This document shows, one piece after another, positions 32,902 to 42,344 of a stretch of 64,000 bases of DNA. The DNA is from Pseudomonas sp. ACN8 (GTDB taxonomy: Bacteria; Pseudomonadota; Gammaproteobacteria; Pseudomonadales; Pseudomonadaceae): positions 186,001 through 250,000 of the forward strand of contig NZ_MRCS01000001.1 of NCBI RefSeq assembly GCF_002303925.1, in the 5' to 3' direction. The translations under genes were made by a program, and so were the position numbers. Under the pieces are notes generated by a model, which was given only the letters and a program-made list of their open reading frames with translations, had not been told where the DNA came from and searched no databases. Each line of letters opens with the position of its first letter. Positions within the stretch are counted from its first letter, which is position 1.

Positions 32902-35013
32902 ATGCAGTTTCTAGAGGATAGCCACGGATGCTCCGGGTGGAACGGCGAAATGGCCGGGCGCATTCGTGCGTTCGACTGGAGCCTGACCGAACTTGGCCCG
33001 CTCGATTCCTGGTCCAGGAGCCTGAGCAGCGCGGTGCAGTTGATGCTCGCGTCTCCGCTGCCCATGGTGATGCTCTGGGGCCAGCCCGGGTACATGATCT
33101 ATAACGACGCTTATTCGAAGTTTGCCGGTGGGCGTCATCCATATCTGCTCGGCTCCTCTGTGGAACTGGGTTGGCCGGAAGTCGCCGAATTCAATCGCCA
33201 CGTGGTCGACACCTGCCTGGCGGGCGGCACCTTGTCCTATCGCAACAAAGAACTGGAGCTGCTGCGTGACGGGGTTCCGGAAGATGTCTGGATGGATCTC
33301 TATTACAGCCCGGTGGCCGACGATGACGGACGTCCGGCCGGGGTCATGTCCATGGTGGTGGAAACCACGGAGCGGGTGATCTCCGAGCAACGGCGACAAG
33401 TGGCTGAAGATGCCTATCGTGCCGACAACGAACGGGTACGCCTGGCGCTGAACGCTGGCGCCTTGCTCGGTTCCTTTGTCTGGGACATCAAGGCCAACGT
33501 GCTGTCGGGTGACGAGCGCTACGCCCGCACATTCTCTTATCCGCCCGGGCAAGACCTGCAAAACCTGTCTCGGGAAATCGCAGAAAGCCGGATCCATCCG
33601 GATGACCGCAGTTGGGTTCAGGAACGCGTCACACTGTCGGTCGAGACGGGCGAGCCTTACAACGTCGAATACCGGATCCAGCGCCCCGACGGCAGCTACC
33701 TCTGGGTACTCGCCAGTGGTTGTTGCGAGTTCAATGAGCAGGGCGAGGCGTTTCGTTTCCCCGGCGTGCTGATCGATATTCACGAACGCAAGAACGCCGA
33801 AGAGTCCCTGCTCAAGTTCACCCGCAACCTGGAACAGCGGGTGGCCGATGAGGTCGAGGCGCGGCTGGCGGCGGAAGAACAACTGCGCCAGGCACAGAAG
33901 CTGGAAGCCATCGGCAGCCTCACCGGCGGTGTGGCCCATGACTTCAACAATCTGTTGCAAGTGATCGCCGGCAACCTGCACTTGCTGGCGCGCCATGAGC
34001 GGGGTAACACCAATGTGCAGCGCCGGGTCTCGGCGTCGATCGCCGCCGTCGAGCGCGGTGCCAAGCTGTCTTCGCAATTGCTTGCATTCGCCCGACGCCA
34101 ACCGTTGTCGCCCGCGGTCTTCACGTTGCGGCAGATTTTCGATGGCCTGGCGGAGCTGTTGCTGCGTGCCCTGGGTGAAACCCTTCAGGTTCACATGACG
34201 GCACCCGAAGACGCCTGGAATGTGTTTGTCGATCGCAATCAACTGGAAAACGCCATTCTCAATCTGGCGATCAATGCCCGTGACGCCCTTCAAGGCGAGG
34301 GCAGGATTGACCTGTGCGCGGAAAACATTGTCCTCGACCACAAATTCTGCGCTGCAAAGGGCATTCCCCCCGGGGACTATGTGCGGGTGTCCGTGACGGA
34401 TACCGGGGTCGGCATGCCGCCGCAGGTGCTGGCCCAGGCATTCGAGCCGTTCTTCACCACCAAGGCTGACGGGCAGGGCACCGGCTTGGGCCTGAGCATG
34501 GTGTTTGGCTTCGTCAAGCAGAGTGGCGGTCATATCGAAATCGCCAGCGACGTGGGGCAGGGAACCCGGGTGCAGTTGTACTTCCCTCGCACCTTGCGCG
34601 CTGCGGCCAGCGAAACACCGAACCCTGATGTGCCGCAACGGGGTGGTCACGAACGCATCCTGGTGGTCGAGGACAATGAGGCCGTACGGGGGGCGGCGGT
34701 GGAGTTGTTGCGCGAAGAGGGCTATCAAGTCCTCACGGCCACCAACGGTGACGTGGCCATGCAAATGTTGCTGGAAGGGCTGGCGGTGGACCTGATATTC
34801 ACCGATGTGGTCATGCCCGGCCTGATCAAGAGTTCGGACCTTGCGGCCTGGGCGAAAGTGCAGGACCCACCGGTGGCCGTGCTGTTCACCTCGGGGCATA
34901 CCCGCGACATCATCTCGCGCAATCACCAGCTCAGCCCTGACACCCACTTGCTGAGCAAACCCTACAATCCCGAAGCACTCAGGCAAATGGTGCGCATGGT
35001 GCTCAACGGCTGA
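32902..35013 (+). CDS. Soluble hybrid histidine kinase (PAS-PAS-HisKA-HATPase-REC)
   Basis: 703 residues with no membrane segment. The N-terminal sensor region (about 1-165) and a second PAS domain (about 175-300, RIQRPDGSYLWVLASGCCEF) precede a short coiled coil (EQRVADEVEARLAAEEQLRQ). The phosphate-accepting His346 lies in GGVAHDFNNLLQ, followed by the N box (NLAINARDAL), G boxes (VTDTGVGMP, GTGLGLSM) and a C-terminal receiver with Asp635 (FTDVVMPG). This kinase class senses light or metabolites through its PAS domains. The receiver has no output domain, so a partner must complete the circuit; none is next to it. Confidence 0.92.
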   Translation: MQFLEDSHGCSGWNGEMAGRIRAFDWSLTELGPLDSWSRSLSSAVQLMLASPLPMVMLWGQPGYMIYNDAYSKFAGGRHPYLLGSSVELGWPEVAEFNRHVVDTCLAGGTLSYRNKELELLRDGVPEDVWMDLYYSPVADDDGRPAGVMSMVVETTERVISEQRRQVAEDAYRADNERVRLALNAGALLGSFVWDIKANVLSGDERYARTFSYPPGQDLQNLSREIAESRIHPDDRSWVQERVTLSVETGEPYNVEYRIQRPDGSYLWVLASGCCEFNEQGEAFRFPGVLIDIHERKNAEESLLKFTRNLEQRVADEVEARLAAEEQLRQAQKLEAIGSLTGGVAHDFNNLLQVIAGNLHLLARHERGNTNVQRRVSASIAAVERGAKLSSQLLAFARRQPLSPAVFTLRQIFDGLAELLLRALGETLQVHMTAPEDAWNVFVDRNQLENAILNLAINARDALQGEGRIDLCAENIVLDHKFCAAKGIPPGDYVRVSVTDTGVGMPPQVLAQAFEPFFTTKADGQGTGLGLSMVFGFVKQSGGHIEIASDVGQGTRVQLYFPRTLRAAASETPNPDVPQRGGHERILVVEDNEAVRGAAVELLREEGYQVLTATNGDVAMQMLLEGLAVDLIFTDVVMPGLIKSSDLAAWAKVQDPPVAVLFTSGHTRDIISRNHQLSPDTHLLSKPYNPEALRQMVRMVLNG

Positions 35014-35177
35014 AACCGCTGGCGCAGGCAAAGGTTTTTATCGCCTGGGGACCGGACGACGAACGGACGCCGCTGGTCTGACAGGTGGTCGACAGAACGG
35101 CCAAACCGAGGCCATTCTGATAGTTGGTGAACGCAATTGATCGCGTTTCGCTGCCGATCAACTAACGGAGGTGTTCC

Positions 35178-35411
35178 ATGCCGGTGCCCCATGACCTTTA
35201 TCAGGATCTGAAACGCTCAAAGGAAGAAATCCAGCAGAAACGCACCAAGGATCCGTTACTGGATTCACTGCTTAACAAGTATTCCCAGGCGGATGCCGAA
35301 GTGGTGAAAGCAGAGGAGGCCAAGTCCAACGATGACACCGTAAGGAAGCTCAAGGAGACACGTTTGCTGGTCAAGGACAAGATCGTCAAGCAACTTGGCT
35401 CGTCGTCCTGA
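35178..35411 (+). CDS. DUF465/YdcH-like small helical protein
   Basis: 77 charged residues forming a helical hairpin (ILLDSLLNKYSQADAEVVKAE-like spacing; here DPLLDSLLNKYSQADAEVVK) as in the DUF465 family. GGAGG is well placed before the ATG. Function unknown; no operon partner is visible on this strand. Confidence 0.75.
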   Translation: MPVPHDLYQDLKRSKEEIQQKRTKDPLLDSLLNKYSQADAEVVKAEEAKSNDDTVRKLKETRLLVKDKIVKQLGSSS

Positions 35412-35461
35412 CCCAGCGTGCCTGTCACCGACGGCCGGTGGCTGAACAGTTGAAGTGGCAC

Positions 35462-35518
35462 AAAAAAACGGCACCTCGAATACCCGGAGACCGATGTCAC
35501 GGCTCTCAACGAGGTGCC
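35462..35518 (-). terminator. Rho-independent terminator for the SMP-30/desaturase operon
   Basis: GGCACCTCG and CGAGGTGCC form a 9-bp perfect stem, with further pairing possible in the 31-base loop. On the minus strand the stem is followed by GTTTTTTTG. It lies past the end of the leftward gene at 35684, with a REPIN in between. Confidence 0.7.
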
Positions 35519-35558
35519 TCATGACCCGGCCCGAATATCCCGAAACTGAACGCTGTCC

Positions 35559-35650
35559 CTGTAGGAGCGAGCCTGCTCGCGATGGCGGGCCGACAGGCGA
35601 TGCATGTGTTGACTGGCCCGGCGCCATCGCGAGCAGGCTCGCTCCTACAG
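35559..35650. repeat. REPIN between DUF465 and SMP-30-like genes
   Basis: CTGTAGGAGCGAGCCTGCTC on the left and GAGCAGGCTCGCTCCTACAG on the right, with GATGGCG and CGCCATC extending the inner pairing. Confidence 0.93.
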
Positions 35651-35683
35651 TGGTTCTGCGGTGAATTCAGATAGGGGTGCTGC

Positions 35684-36763
35684 TCATTGCAATGCCTTGC
35701 TTAACGGCAATCGCACCATGTTCGGGGCTTTCAGCGAACCGAAGTACAACCAGTCCCCATACTCGCGCACCGTGGTGATCGGAGAGTAATTGTCGCTGCT
35801 GCCGTCCTGCAGGTTGGCGATCACTTTGCCGTCAAGGTCCAGGCCCAGGGCTAAGCCGCGCTTTTCCACGGGCTTGGGCAAGACCGTCATGGCCCGCACG
35901 ATCATCTTGCGCACGAACGGATGCGACGCCGTGGCGTCGAGCAAGGCATTTCGGGGGGCATATAGGGCCACCCAGAAGCGGTCGCGGCCATTGAACGACA
36001 GGTTGTCCGGCAGCCCCGGCAGGTTATCGATGAACAGGTCGTGGGTGCCGGCCTTCGGACCGCTGAGCCAATAACGGCTGATGCGGTAGGCACCGGTTTC
36101 ATTGACCAGTACATAGGCATCGTCCGGTCCCAGGGCCACGCCGTTGGCAAACTCCAGCTTATCCAGCACAACCGACGTCTTGCCGGTCTGGAAGTCGTAG
36201 CGCAGCAGGCGACCATCGCCACCGTGTTCGATCACGGCCTCACCGTCGTGCCCATAGCCGAAGCGGCTCGAAGCATCGCTGAAATAAGCGTAGTGACCGG
36301 GTTTGTCGATGACCACATCGTCGGTAAAACCGAAGGGAACGCCGTCGGCCTCTGTGGTCAAGGCCACCAGACGCCCCTGGGCATCGAGGGACAACAAGCC
36401 TTTGACGGCATCGGCGATCACCAGCAGACCATTGGGATGCCGGGCCAGGCCCAGTGGCCGGCCACCGGTAACGGCCAGAACTTTGGTGGTCTTGCCGTCC
36501 AGGCTCGTGCGGATCAGGCGACCGTCGTGCAGGCCGGTGATGAGCGTGTCGTTTTCGAGCAACAAGGCTTCCGGCCCGTCGATGTTGGCGGCACCCACGC
36601 GTTCCACGTCCTTGAGCCGCTGATTGTCGGCGTAGATTCCGCTGGTCAGGGACGGTGCAGGTTGTGGCGTCCAGGCGACCGGTCGCACCTTGGTTGGCAT
36701 CAGCAGCAGGAAGGCGCCGACGGCGACGACGGCCAGCAACAGACATTTGGAAGTTCTGCTCAC
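35684..36763 (-). CDS. SMP-30/strictosidine synthase-like beta-propeller protein
   Basis: 359 residues with one N-terminal membrane segment (CLLLAVVAVGAFLLLM) that probably anchors a periplasmic six-bladed propeller. FGFTDDVVIDKPGHYAYFSDAS, LEFANGVALG and FIDNLPGLPDNLSFNGRDRFWVAL are the conserved strands of the strictosidine synthase/APMAP family. Members act as lactonases or related hydrolases, often with calcium. The start overlaps the preceding desaturase/SRPBCC gene by four bases, so the two likely share a pathway, perhaps on a lipid or sterol-like compound. Confidence 0.88.
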   Translation of the reverse strand: MSRTSKCLLLAVVAVGAFLLLMPTKVRPVAWTPQPAPSLTSGIYADNQRLKDVERVGAANIDGPEALLLENDTLITGLHDGRLIRTSLDGKTTKVLAVTGGRPLGLARHPNGLLVIADAVKGLLSLDAQGRLVALTTEADGVPFGFTDDVVIDKPGHYAYFSDASSRFGYGHDGEAVIEHGGDGRLLRYDFQTGKTSVVLDKLEFANGVALGPDDAYVLVNETGAYRISRYWLSGPKAGTHDLFIDNLPGLPDNLSFNGRDRFWVALYAPRNALLDATASHPFVRKMIVRAMTVLPKPVEKRGLALGLDLDGKVIANLQDGSSDNYSPITTVREYGDWLYFGSLKAPNMVRLPLSKALQ

Positions 36764-37914
36764 GCGCCGACTCCTGTCGCCGTCAGATACTTCTGCGCCA
36801 TGTCGCGCAACGCCAGCATCGACGCCGCCGATTCCCGATCGATGCGCCGCTTGAGCAACAAGCGGTTGGCAAGCCGCATCGCCAGGCCGCTGAATTGATA
36901 CTCAAGGGTGCGGACAAAGCGTGTGGCCTCGCCCGTGGCCTCGCATTCATAGGTCACCACCAGCGACAGCCCATGATCGCCCCGGGCTTCGGCGCTCCAG
37001 CGTCGTCCGGGCAGGTACTCCGCCACCTCCCAGCGCAAGTGCCCGTCGCGCCCGCCGGCACGAATGTCTTCCTCGAAACGTGCACCGGCATGCAACGGAC
37101 CTTTTGGCCCATCGATGTGCAGCGAAGACGGATGCCATTGCGGCCAAAGGGTCACGGTACTGGCGTAGGCCAGTACGTTTACCGGGTTTGCGGCAATGAC
37201 AATCTGATGCTGCATGCGGGTCATGGGGGGGCTCGTCGGGTTGAGCGGCTCGGGTTCCGGCTCCCAGTAGAGGGTGCCGAACAGGTAATCCATCAGCGGG
37301 AAAACGATGTTGAAATTACGCTCCTGCATCAGTTCGCGACGGTGATGCAGCTCGTGCAGCCGGCGCATCTGGCGGATCCACGGCAGCCGTGTGAGCGGGT
37401 TGCGCGACGGCAGGTGCTCGCAGGCATGAAACACTTCGTAAGTCAGGTAGCCGAGGACAAGAAGGCCGCCGACCAACCCGGCGACGTTGCTATTGATGTG
37501 CTTGAGCAGCCACCAGAGGGGCAGGGCGACGGCGAGGGTGTGCAGCACGATCAGCCAGGCCGGAAACAGGATCACCCGCCAGTCGCGGGCGCTGTCGTAG
37601 GTCATGTGGCCGGGGGTGAAAAAGCTGTGGTGGTCGACTGCGTGACGGGCATAAAACAGCCGGGCGAAGCTCTTTTTATGATGCCCCAGGTGGCGATGCA
37701 CCGTGTACACGCCGAGGTTGAACAACAGCAGCGTGACCGGCACTGCCAGCCATTCCGCTGGTCGCACCTGATGTACGTTGCTCCAGAAGACGCTCATCGC
37801 CACTGCCCCGAACATCAGGACAAACGCGCCGTGCAGCCAGGGGTTGTAGAGCGGATGAATGTCGGCGCGGTAACGACTGCGGAATCCTTCGGTGGTCTGC
37901 CTCACTGCAATCAC
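36760..37914 (-). CDS. Sterol desaturase/fatty-acid hydroxylase fused to an SRPBCC domain
   Basis: 384 residues. Residues about 25-220 form the membrane di-iron hydroxylase with histidine boxes H73RHLGHH79, H91AVDHH96 and H187ELHH191, between hydrophobic helices at about 28-45, 55-71, 113-138 and 145-162. From about 234 the protein changes to a soluble SRPBCC (START-like, polyketide cyclase type) lipid-binding domain (HQIVIAANPVNVLAYASTVT, LTLEYQF-like RTLEYQFSG). A hydroxylase fused to a hydrophobic-ligand pocket is uncommon; the second half might present or receive the substrate. Leading gene of a two-gene operon with the SMP-30-like protein. Confidence 0.83.
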   Translation of the reverse strand: MIAVRQTTEGFRSRYRADIHPLYNPWLHGAFVLMFGAVAMSVFWSNVHQVRPAEWLAVPVTLLLFNLGVYTVHRHLGHHKKSFARLFYARHAVDHHSFFTPGHMTYDSARDWRVILFPAWLIVLHTLAVALPLWWLLKHINSNVAGLVGGLLVLGYLTYEVFHACEHLPSRNPLTRLPWIRQMRRLHELHHRRELMQERNFNIVFPLMDYLFGTLYWEPEPEPLNPTSPPMTRMQHQIVIAANPVNVLAYASTVTLWPQWHPSSLHIDGPKGPLHAGARFEEDIRAGGRDGHLRWEVAEYLPGRRWSAEARGDHGLSLVVTYECEATGEATRFVRTLEYQFSGLAMRLANRLLLKRRIDRESAASMLALRDMAQKYLTATGVGA

Positions 37915-38011
37915 CTGTCGTTTTTGTTATCTCTCTCAGATTAGCCGATCCCGGTGATTTGACGGACCGAACCTTGAGGACACAACGGCCATGATCCGGT
38001 GCAAACCGGTC

Positions 38012-38875
38012 TCAGGTCAGCGGATCCCAGCGCTGCGACCAGTCTTCGTCGGAGTCGATGACCTTGCGCAGCAGGTCGAAGGCGTGTTGCAGCGTCGGCG
38101 AGTCACGATCGCGCGAGTAGACCAGATAGGTCGGGTAGTTGAATTCCGGTGCCTTGGGCACCCGTTCCAGGGCGCCGCTTTGCAGATAACTCTGCACGAC
38201 GCGGGTGCGAAAGTAGCCACTGCCGCCGTTTTCGAGAAGGTACTGCAAGCCCAGCGGACCGAGATTGAAGCTCAGCGCTGCCTTGGCTTTTTCCGGCAGC
38301 GCGGCATCGTGCTGGCGCCGGAAATCAGCGCCCCAATCGATGTACACATAAGGATCGGGCTTGTCGGCCTGGCGCACGAGAATCAGCTTTTCTTCGAGAA
38401 TCTGCTCGACCTGCAGACGCGGCCAGTACTCGGGCTGATACACCAGCGCGGCATCCAGAACGCCCAGCTCCAGTTGCCGCAGCAGGTTTTCGCCGTCGCG
38501 GATTTCCATGCGCAGGGCGTGGCTGGGGATGTTCTTGCGGATTTCGCCGGCCCAGCCGAGCATCAGCGGGTTGCACAGACTCACCTCGCCACCGATGTGC
38601 AGCACATCGCGATAACCCTCGGGCAACGGCAAATCACGCCGCGCGGCTTCCCAGGTTTGCACCAGCTGATTGGCGTACACCACGAAGGCTTCGCCGTTGG
38701 GCGTCAGACGGGCGCCGGCACGGTTGCGCACGAACAGGGTGCCGCCCAGTTGGCTCTCGAGTTTTTGCACCCGTGCGGTGATCGCTGTCTGGGTGACGTG
38801 GAGTTTTTCCGCGGCGCCAGCCAGGCTGCCATGGCGGACGATTTCGAGGAAGGTGCGGGCGAGGTCGATGTCCAT
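38012..38875 (-). CDS. LysR-family transcriptional regulator
   Basis: 287 residues starting MDIDLARTFLEIVRHGSLAG; the ATG at 38875 gives the normal LysR N-terminus, while an upstream start would add 28 unrelated residues. The HTH (AAEKLHVTQTAITARVQKLE) and the periplasmic-binding-like effector domain are complete. The target is not evident. Its left neighbour, the hydroxylase/SMP-30 pair, runs in the same direction, with a 97-base gap. Confidence 0.93.
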   Translation of the reverse strand: MDIDLARTFLEIVRHGSLAGAAEKLHVTQTAITARVQKLESQLGGTLFVRNRAGARLTPNGEAFVVYANQLVQTWEAARRDLPLPEGYRDVLHIGGEVSLCNPLMLGWAGEIRKNIPSHALRMEIRDGENLLRQLELGVLDAALVYQPEYWPRLQVEQILEEKLILVRQADKPDPYVYIDWGADFRRQHDAALPEKAKAALSFNLGPLGLQYLLENGGSGYFRTRVVQSYLQSGALERVPKAPEFNYPTYLVYSRDRDSPTLQHAFDLLRKVIDSDEDWSQRWDPLT

Positions 38876-38947
38876 GGGGTGGCCGGTGTGGGGAGTGCGG
38901 ATATTGTATGAGCACCACCGAACCTGTGGCGAGGGGGCAAAAACGAC

Positions 38948-38973
38948 GAATCCCGCCACTAAGGGCGGGATTC
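38948..38973 (-). terminator. Intrinsic terminator downstream of the SCP2 gene
   Basis: GAATCCCGCC and GGCGGGATTC form a perfect 10-bp stem with a 6-base loop. On the minus strand it is followed by GTCGTTTTTG. It lies 42 bases beyond the SCP2-domain gene stop and separates it from the LysR gene. Confidence 0.82.
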
Positions 38974-39014
38974 GTTTACAGCAGGCACGCTCCCGACAGC
39001 CGGGAGTCAGGTGC

Positions 39015-39329
39015 TTACGACGGGAACAGCTCGGACAGTTTCATCGCCAGCATCATGTCGCCTTCAGCGCGCAGTTTGCCGCCCATGAACGCTTGCATGC
39101 CGTCAGTCGAACCATCGACGATGCCTTGCAGGGTTTCGCCGTCCATCACCAGAGTCACTTGGGCGTCCGGGTTCTCGCCTTCCTGCAGCTCGCAGGTGCT
39201 GTCCTTGACGATCAGCGAGAAGTTCTTGGTGTCGTCGATGCGGAAACCGAAGACCAGGTCCAGACCGGCAGCGGCGGCTGGGTTGAACTTGGCTTTCATT
39301 GCTTGTACGGCATCAGCTACGGAGGTCAT
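39015..39329 (-). CDS. SCP2 sterol-binding-domain protein
   Basis: 104 residues, the complete SCP2 fold: an N-terminal helix, FGFRIDDTKNFSLIVKDS, and PDAQVTLVMDGETLQGIVDGS with the C-terminal lipid-tunnel helix. AAAGGA lies eight bases upstream of the ATG. Such stand-alone SCP2 proteins bind hydrophobic molecules; the bacterial ligand is unknown. Confidence 0.9.
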   Translation of the reverse strand: MTSVADAVQAMKAKFNPAAAAGLDLVFGFRIDDTKNFSLIVKDSTCELQEGENPDAQVTLVMDGETLQGIVDGSTDGMQAFMGGKLRAEGDMMLAMKLSELFPS

Positions 39330-39393
39330 GGTTCGATCCTTTCTTGGGTAATAAGAGCTGGGTGATTACAGCCAGGGTCACAATAGTCCGGAC

Positions 39394-40104
39394 TCAGCGA
39401 AATGTGATGAGTTCCGGGGCCTTCAACAGTTGCAGGTGTGCATGACTGTTGAAGGAAGCCAGCGACACCTCGCGACCACGAAACTTAAGCTGGTTGAGCG
39501 AGGTGTTGACGATTTGCCAGTTCAATTCAAAGGCCTGCCGGGCAGGCATTTGCGTAATCAGGTGGAGCAGGGCGGTGATGGTGCCGCCGGAGGTGAACAC
39601 GGCGATTTTCTGAGTGTTGTCGGCCTGGTCGAGGATGCGCTGCAAGCCCGCCTGCACCCGCTCGACAAACCCCAGCCAGCTTTCCAGGCCCGGTGTGTCA
39701 TAGGTTCCGGCCAGCCAGCGCTCGATGATCAGGGCGAAGATACGCTGGAATTCACCACGGTTTTGCGTGGCGTTGCGCAGGATGTCCAGGGCTTCGGGTT
39801 CGTCCGGCAGCATGGCCGGCAACAGCGCGCGGATCACCGCATCGGCGTCGAACTCGTTGAAGGCGGAGTCGGTTTCCAGCAGCGGCACCGGCAGGCCCGC
39901 CGCGGCGAATTGTTCCAGTGCGCTGTTGGCCGTGTGCTGCTGGCGACGCAGGTCCCCCGCCAGGCAGCGGTCGAAGCTGATCCCGAGTTCGGCCAGGTGC
40001 CGGCCAAGGATTTCAGCCTGACGAATGCCGGTCGGCGACAGGACGTCGTAGTCGTCTGCACCGAAGGAGGCCTGGCCATGTCGAATCAAATAGATGCTGC
40101 CCAC
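39394..40104 (-). CDS. Histidine phosphatase (phosphoglycerate-mutase-like)
   Basis: 236 residues with the active-site IYLIRHGQASFG at the start, the second His in TSGGTITALLHL-type context and LESWLGFVERV. I take the GTG at 40104 as the start because it puts the RHG motif in its normal place; an ATG at 40167 would add 21 residues that look non-coding. A phosphatase of unknown substrate (sugar phosphate, phosphoserine or nucleotide). Confidence 0.85.
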   Translation of the reverse strand: MGSIYLIRHGQASFGADDYDVLSPTGIRQAEILGRHLAELGISFDRCLAGDLRRQQHTANSALEQFAAAGLPVPLLETDSAFNEFDADAVIRALLPAMLPDEPEALDILRNATQNRGEFQRIFALIIERWLAGTYDTPGLESWLGFVERVQAGLQRILDQADNTQKIAVFTSGGTITALLHLITQMPARQAFELNWQIVNTSLNQLKFRGREVSLASFNSHAHLQLLKAPELITFR

Positions 40105-40305
40105 GTCCGCGTCTTCCCGGTACGTTGAAGGTTTGGCGAGGTTATGAGGATGGCGGTGTGCTGTCAATGAAAAAACATACGCTTGTTTGAAATGCTTGTT
40201 ACAGGCCTATTGCCAGAGGTTTCACGGCTGGTCGCAAGGTCGGCGCATGGGTATGCTGGAGGTATCCCGCGCGCGATCATGCCGCGCATCGTTTGAGGAG
40301 TCCCT

Positions 40306-41328
40306 GTGGAGTTTTTTTCCGAGTACGCCATTTTTCTGGCCAAGACCGTGACCCTGGTGATCGCCATTCTGGTGGTCCTGGCCAGTTTTGCGGCCTTGCG
40401 CAGCAAGGGACGGCGCAAGTCGTCCGGCCAGTTGCAGGTCAGCAAGCTCAATGATTTCTACAAAGGGCTGCGCGAACGCCTGGAGCAGACCTTGCTCGAC
40501 AAGGACCAGCTCAAGGCGCTGCGCAAATCGCAGGTCAAGACCGAGAAAAAACAGAAGAAAAAACCCGAGGCCAAACCACGGGTTTTCGTGCTGGACTTCG
40601 ACGGTGACATCAAGGCGTCAGCTACCGAAAGCTTGCGTCACGAAATCACTGCGCTGCTGACGCTCGCCACGCCAAAAGATGAAGTGGTACTGCGCCTGGA
40701 AAGCGGCGGCGGCATGGTTCACAGCTACGGCCTGGCGTCTTCGCAACTGGCGCGTATCCGTGAGGCTGGCGTGCCGCTGACCGTGTGCATCGACAAGGTG
40801 GCAGCCAGCGGCGGCTACATGATGGCGTGCATCGGCGAGAAGATCATCAGCGCACCGTTCGCTATTCTGGGTTCGATCGGCGTGGTGGCGCAGTTGCCCA
40901 ACGTCAACCGCTTGCTGAAAAAGCACGACATCGACTTTGAAGTGCTGACCGCCGGTGAATACAAACGCACCCTGACCGTGTTTGGTGAAAACACCGAGAA
41001 AGGCCGGGAGAAATTCCAGCAAGACCTGGACATCACCCATCAACTGTTCAAGAACTTCGTGTCGCGCTATCGCCCGCAGCTGGCGATCGATGAGGTGGCC
41101 ACCGGCGAAATCTGGCTCGGTGTCGCGGCGCTGGACAAGCGCCTGGTCGACGAACTCAAGACCAGTGACGAATACCTGGCAGAGCGCGCCAAGCAGTCCG
41201 AGCTCTATCACTTGCACTACGCCGAGCGTAAGAGCCTGCAAGAGCGTATCGGCATGGCGGCCAGCGGTTCAGTCGATCGCGTGTTGCTGAGCTGGTGGAG
41301 CCGTTTGACCCAGCAACGCTTCTGGTAA
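40306..41328 (+). CDS. sohB: SohB-like S49 family inner-membrane protease
   Basis: 340 residues from a GTG start with GAGGAG upstream. There is one N-terminal membrane segment (FLAKTVTLVIAILVVLASFAAL), a lysine-rich linker, then the S49 protease domain with Ser168 in KVAASGGYM and a later lysine in the GEYKRTLTVFGENTEKGREKF region. SohB is a SppA-related peptidase. The gene is followed by a strong terminator. Confidence 0.93.
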   Translation: MEFFSEYAIFLAKTVTLVIAILVVLASFAALRSKGRRKSSGQLQVSKLNDFYKGLRERLEQTLLDKDQLKALRKSQVKTEKKQKKKPEAKPRVFVLDFDGDIKASATESLRHEITALLTLATPKDEVVLRLESGGGMVHSYGLASSQLARIREAGVPLTVCIDKVAASGGYMMACIGEKIISAPFAILGSIGVVAQLPNVNRLLKKHDIDFEVLTAGEYKRTLTVFGENTEKGREKFQQDLDITHQLFKNFVSRYRPQLAIDEVATGEIWLGVAALDKRLVDELKTSDEYLAERAKQSELYHLHYAERKSLQERIGMAASGSVDRVLLSWWSRLTQQRFW

Positions 41329-41381
41329 TTATGCGCTCAATCAACTAAACGCTATTGTCCGCTTTTGTACCATGAACGATT

Positions 41382-41428
41382 AAAAGGCCTTGAACGATGC
41401 CATGCAGGCAATATTCAAGGCCTTTTTT
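41382..41428 (+). terminator. Rho-independent terminator of sohB
   Basis: AAAAGGCCTTGA and TCAAGGCCTTTTTT form an 11-12 bp stem with a run of six T's directly after it, 53 bases past the sohB stop. Confidence 0.9.
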
Positions 41429-41470
41429 ATGGAGACTGAAAACTTAAGGGGGCAAGTGTTTATCCGTTGC

Positions 41471-42058
41471 TCAGTGCTGCCATGTTATTTTTGGAGTTCG
41501 GACAAGGCTGTTATTGATATTCCAATCCAGGATCCTTCCATTATCGCCATAAGTGGCCGACGCCTTGATCAGTGAATCGATGTCGGCAAAGCGAATTTCA
41601 TCCATGGCGCTGATCAGTCCTTTTCTCAGATAAACACTATCGTCATCAACCGATATTGGAAACGCCGATGGTCCTGGCGCATGGCGATTGAACTGAAACT
41701 GGAATTTATAGAGGCGGTCGAGCATAAACATCCCGGGTTCATTGAGTTGCTCTTGTAATGTAGTCGGGAGATCAGGATATGAAGACCATGTCAGCTCTAA
41801 GCTGTCCATTTCACCTGGAACCTGTTTAAAGCCATTTGCCTCCAGGGCATCAAGCAGGCTTTCGAGGCTCTTGAAGCGAACATCGTCAATTTTTGGCCAT
41901 TCCTCGTGTTTAATATAGATGAGAGTGTTATCAGTCTTGATGGGAGTGTAGCCAATATCGCCATTGGCATCGCAGTATAAAATGGCGAGATAACTAAGAT
42001 CTTCTTCTTTCCAAAGTGTCTTGAATGCGGAGTTTCGGGCTTGATCGGAAATATACAT
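41471..42058 (-). CDS. Unrecognised 195-aa protein next to a NEL-family effector
   Basis: 195 residues from the ATG at 42058, which has AAGGA ten bases upstream; a start at 42094 is less likely. The DNA is distinctly less GC-rich than its neighbours. The protein is acidic, with no signal peptide, membrane segment or cysteine pattern. Segments such as LESLLDALEANGFKQVP suggest a globular alpha/beta fold. It is divergent from the large NEL-like gene 286 bases away. It could be a dedicated partner, such as a chaperone or immunity-like protein, or just a passenger on the same transferred segment. Confidence 0.7.
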   Translation of the reverse strand: MYISDQARNSAFKTLWKEEDLSYLAILYCDANGDIGYTPIKTDNTLIYIKHEEWPKIDDVRFKSLESLLDALEANGFKQVPGEMDSLELTWSSYPDLPTTLQEQLNEPGMFMLDRLYKFQFQFNRHAPGPSAFPISVDDDSVYLRKGLISAMDEIRFADIDSLIKASATYGDNGRILDWNINNSLVRTPKITWQH

Positions 42059-42344
42059 TGTGCAAAATCCTTTTGCGGTTAGTTGGTGGGGCAAACTCTA
42101 TCGCGAAAAACTTAAAAGTATTGCTCGGAGTTTATTACTGGGGTTTTCAAGTCAATATTGCGACGTTGGCTGTCTGGCCGATTAGCTGGTTTGAGTTGTG
42201 TCCCGTTTTTTTGCCTGCGAACGCTTGCCCGATGTCCTCCACGGCCTGGCGAAATCTCCGTAGGCAGCAGGCGACCGTTCCTGCTTTCGGCAAGGTAGCG
42301 GCTGGTTATGTTGGTGTTCCAAAAACAGTTGCCATGGAACGCAC

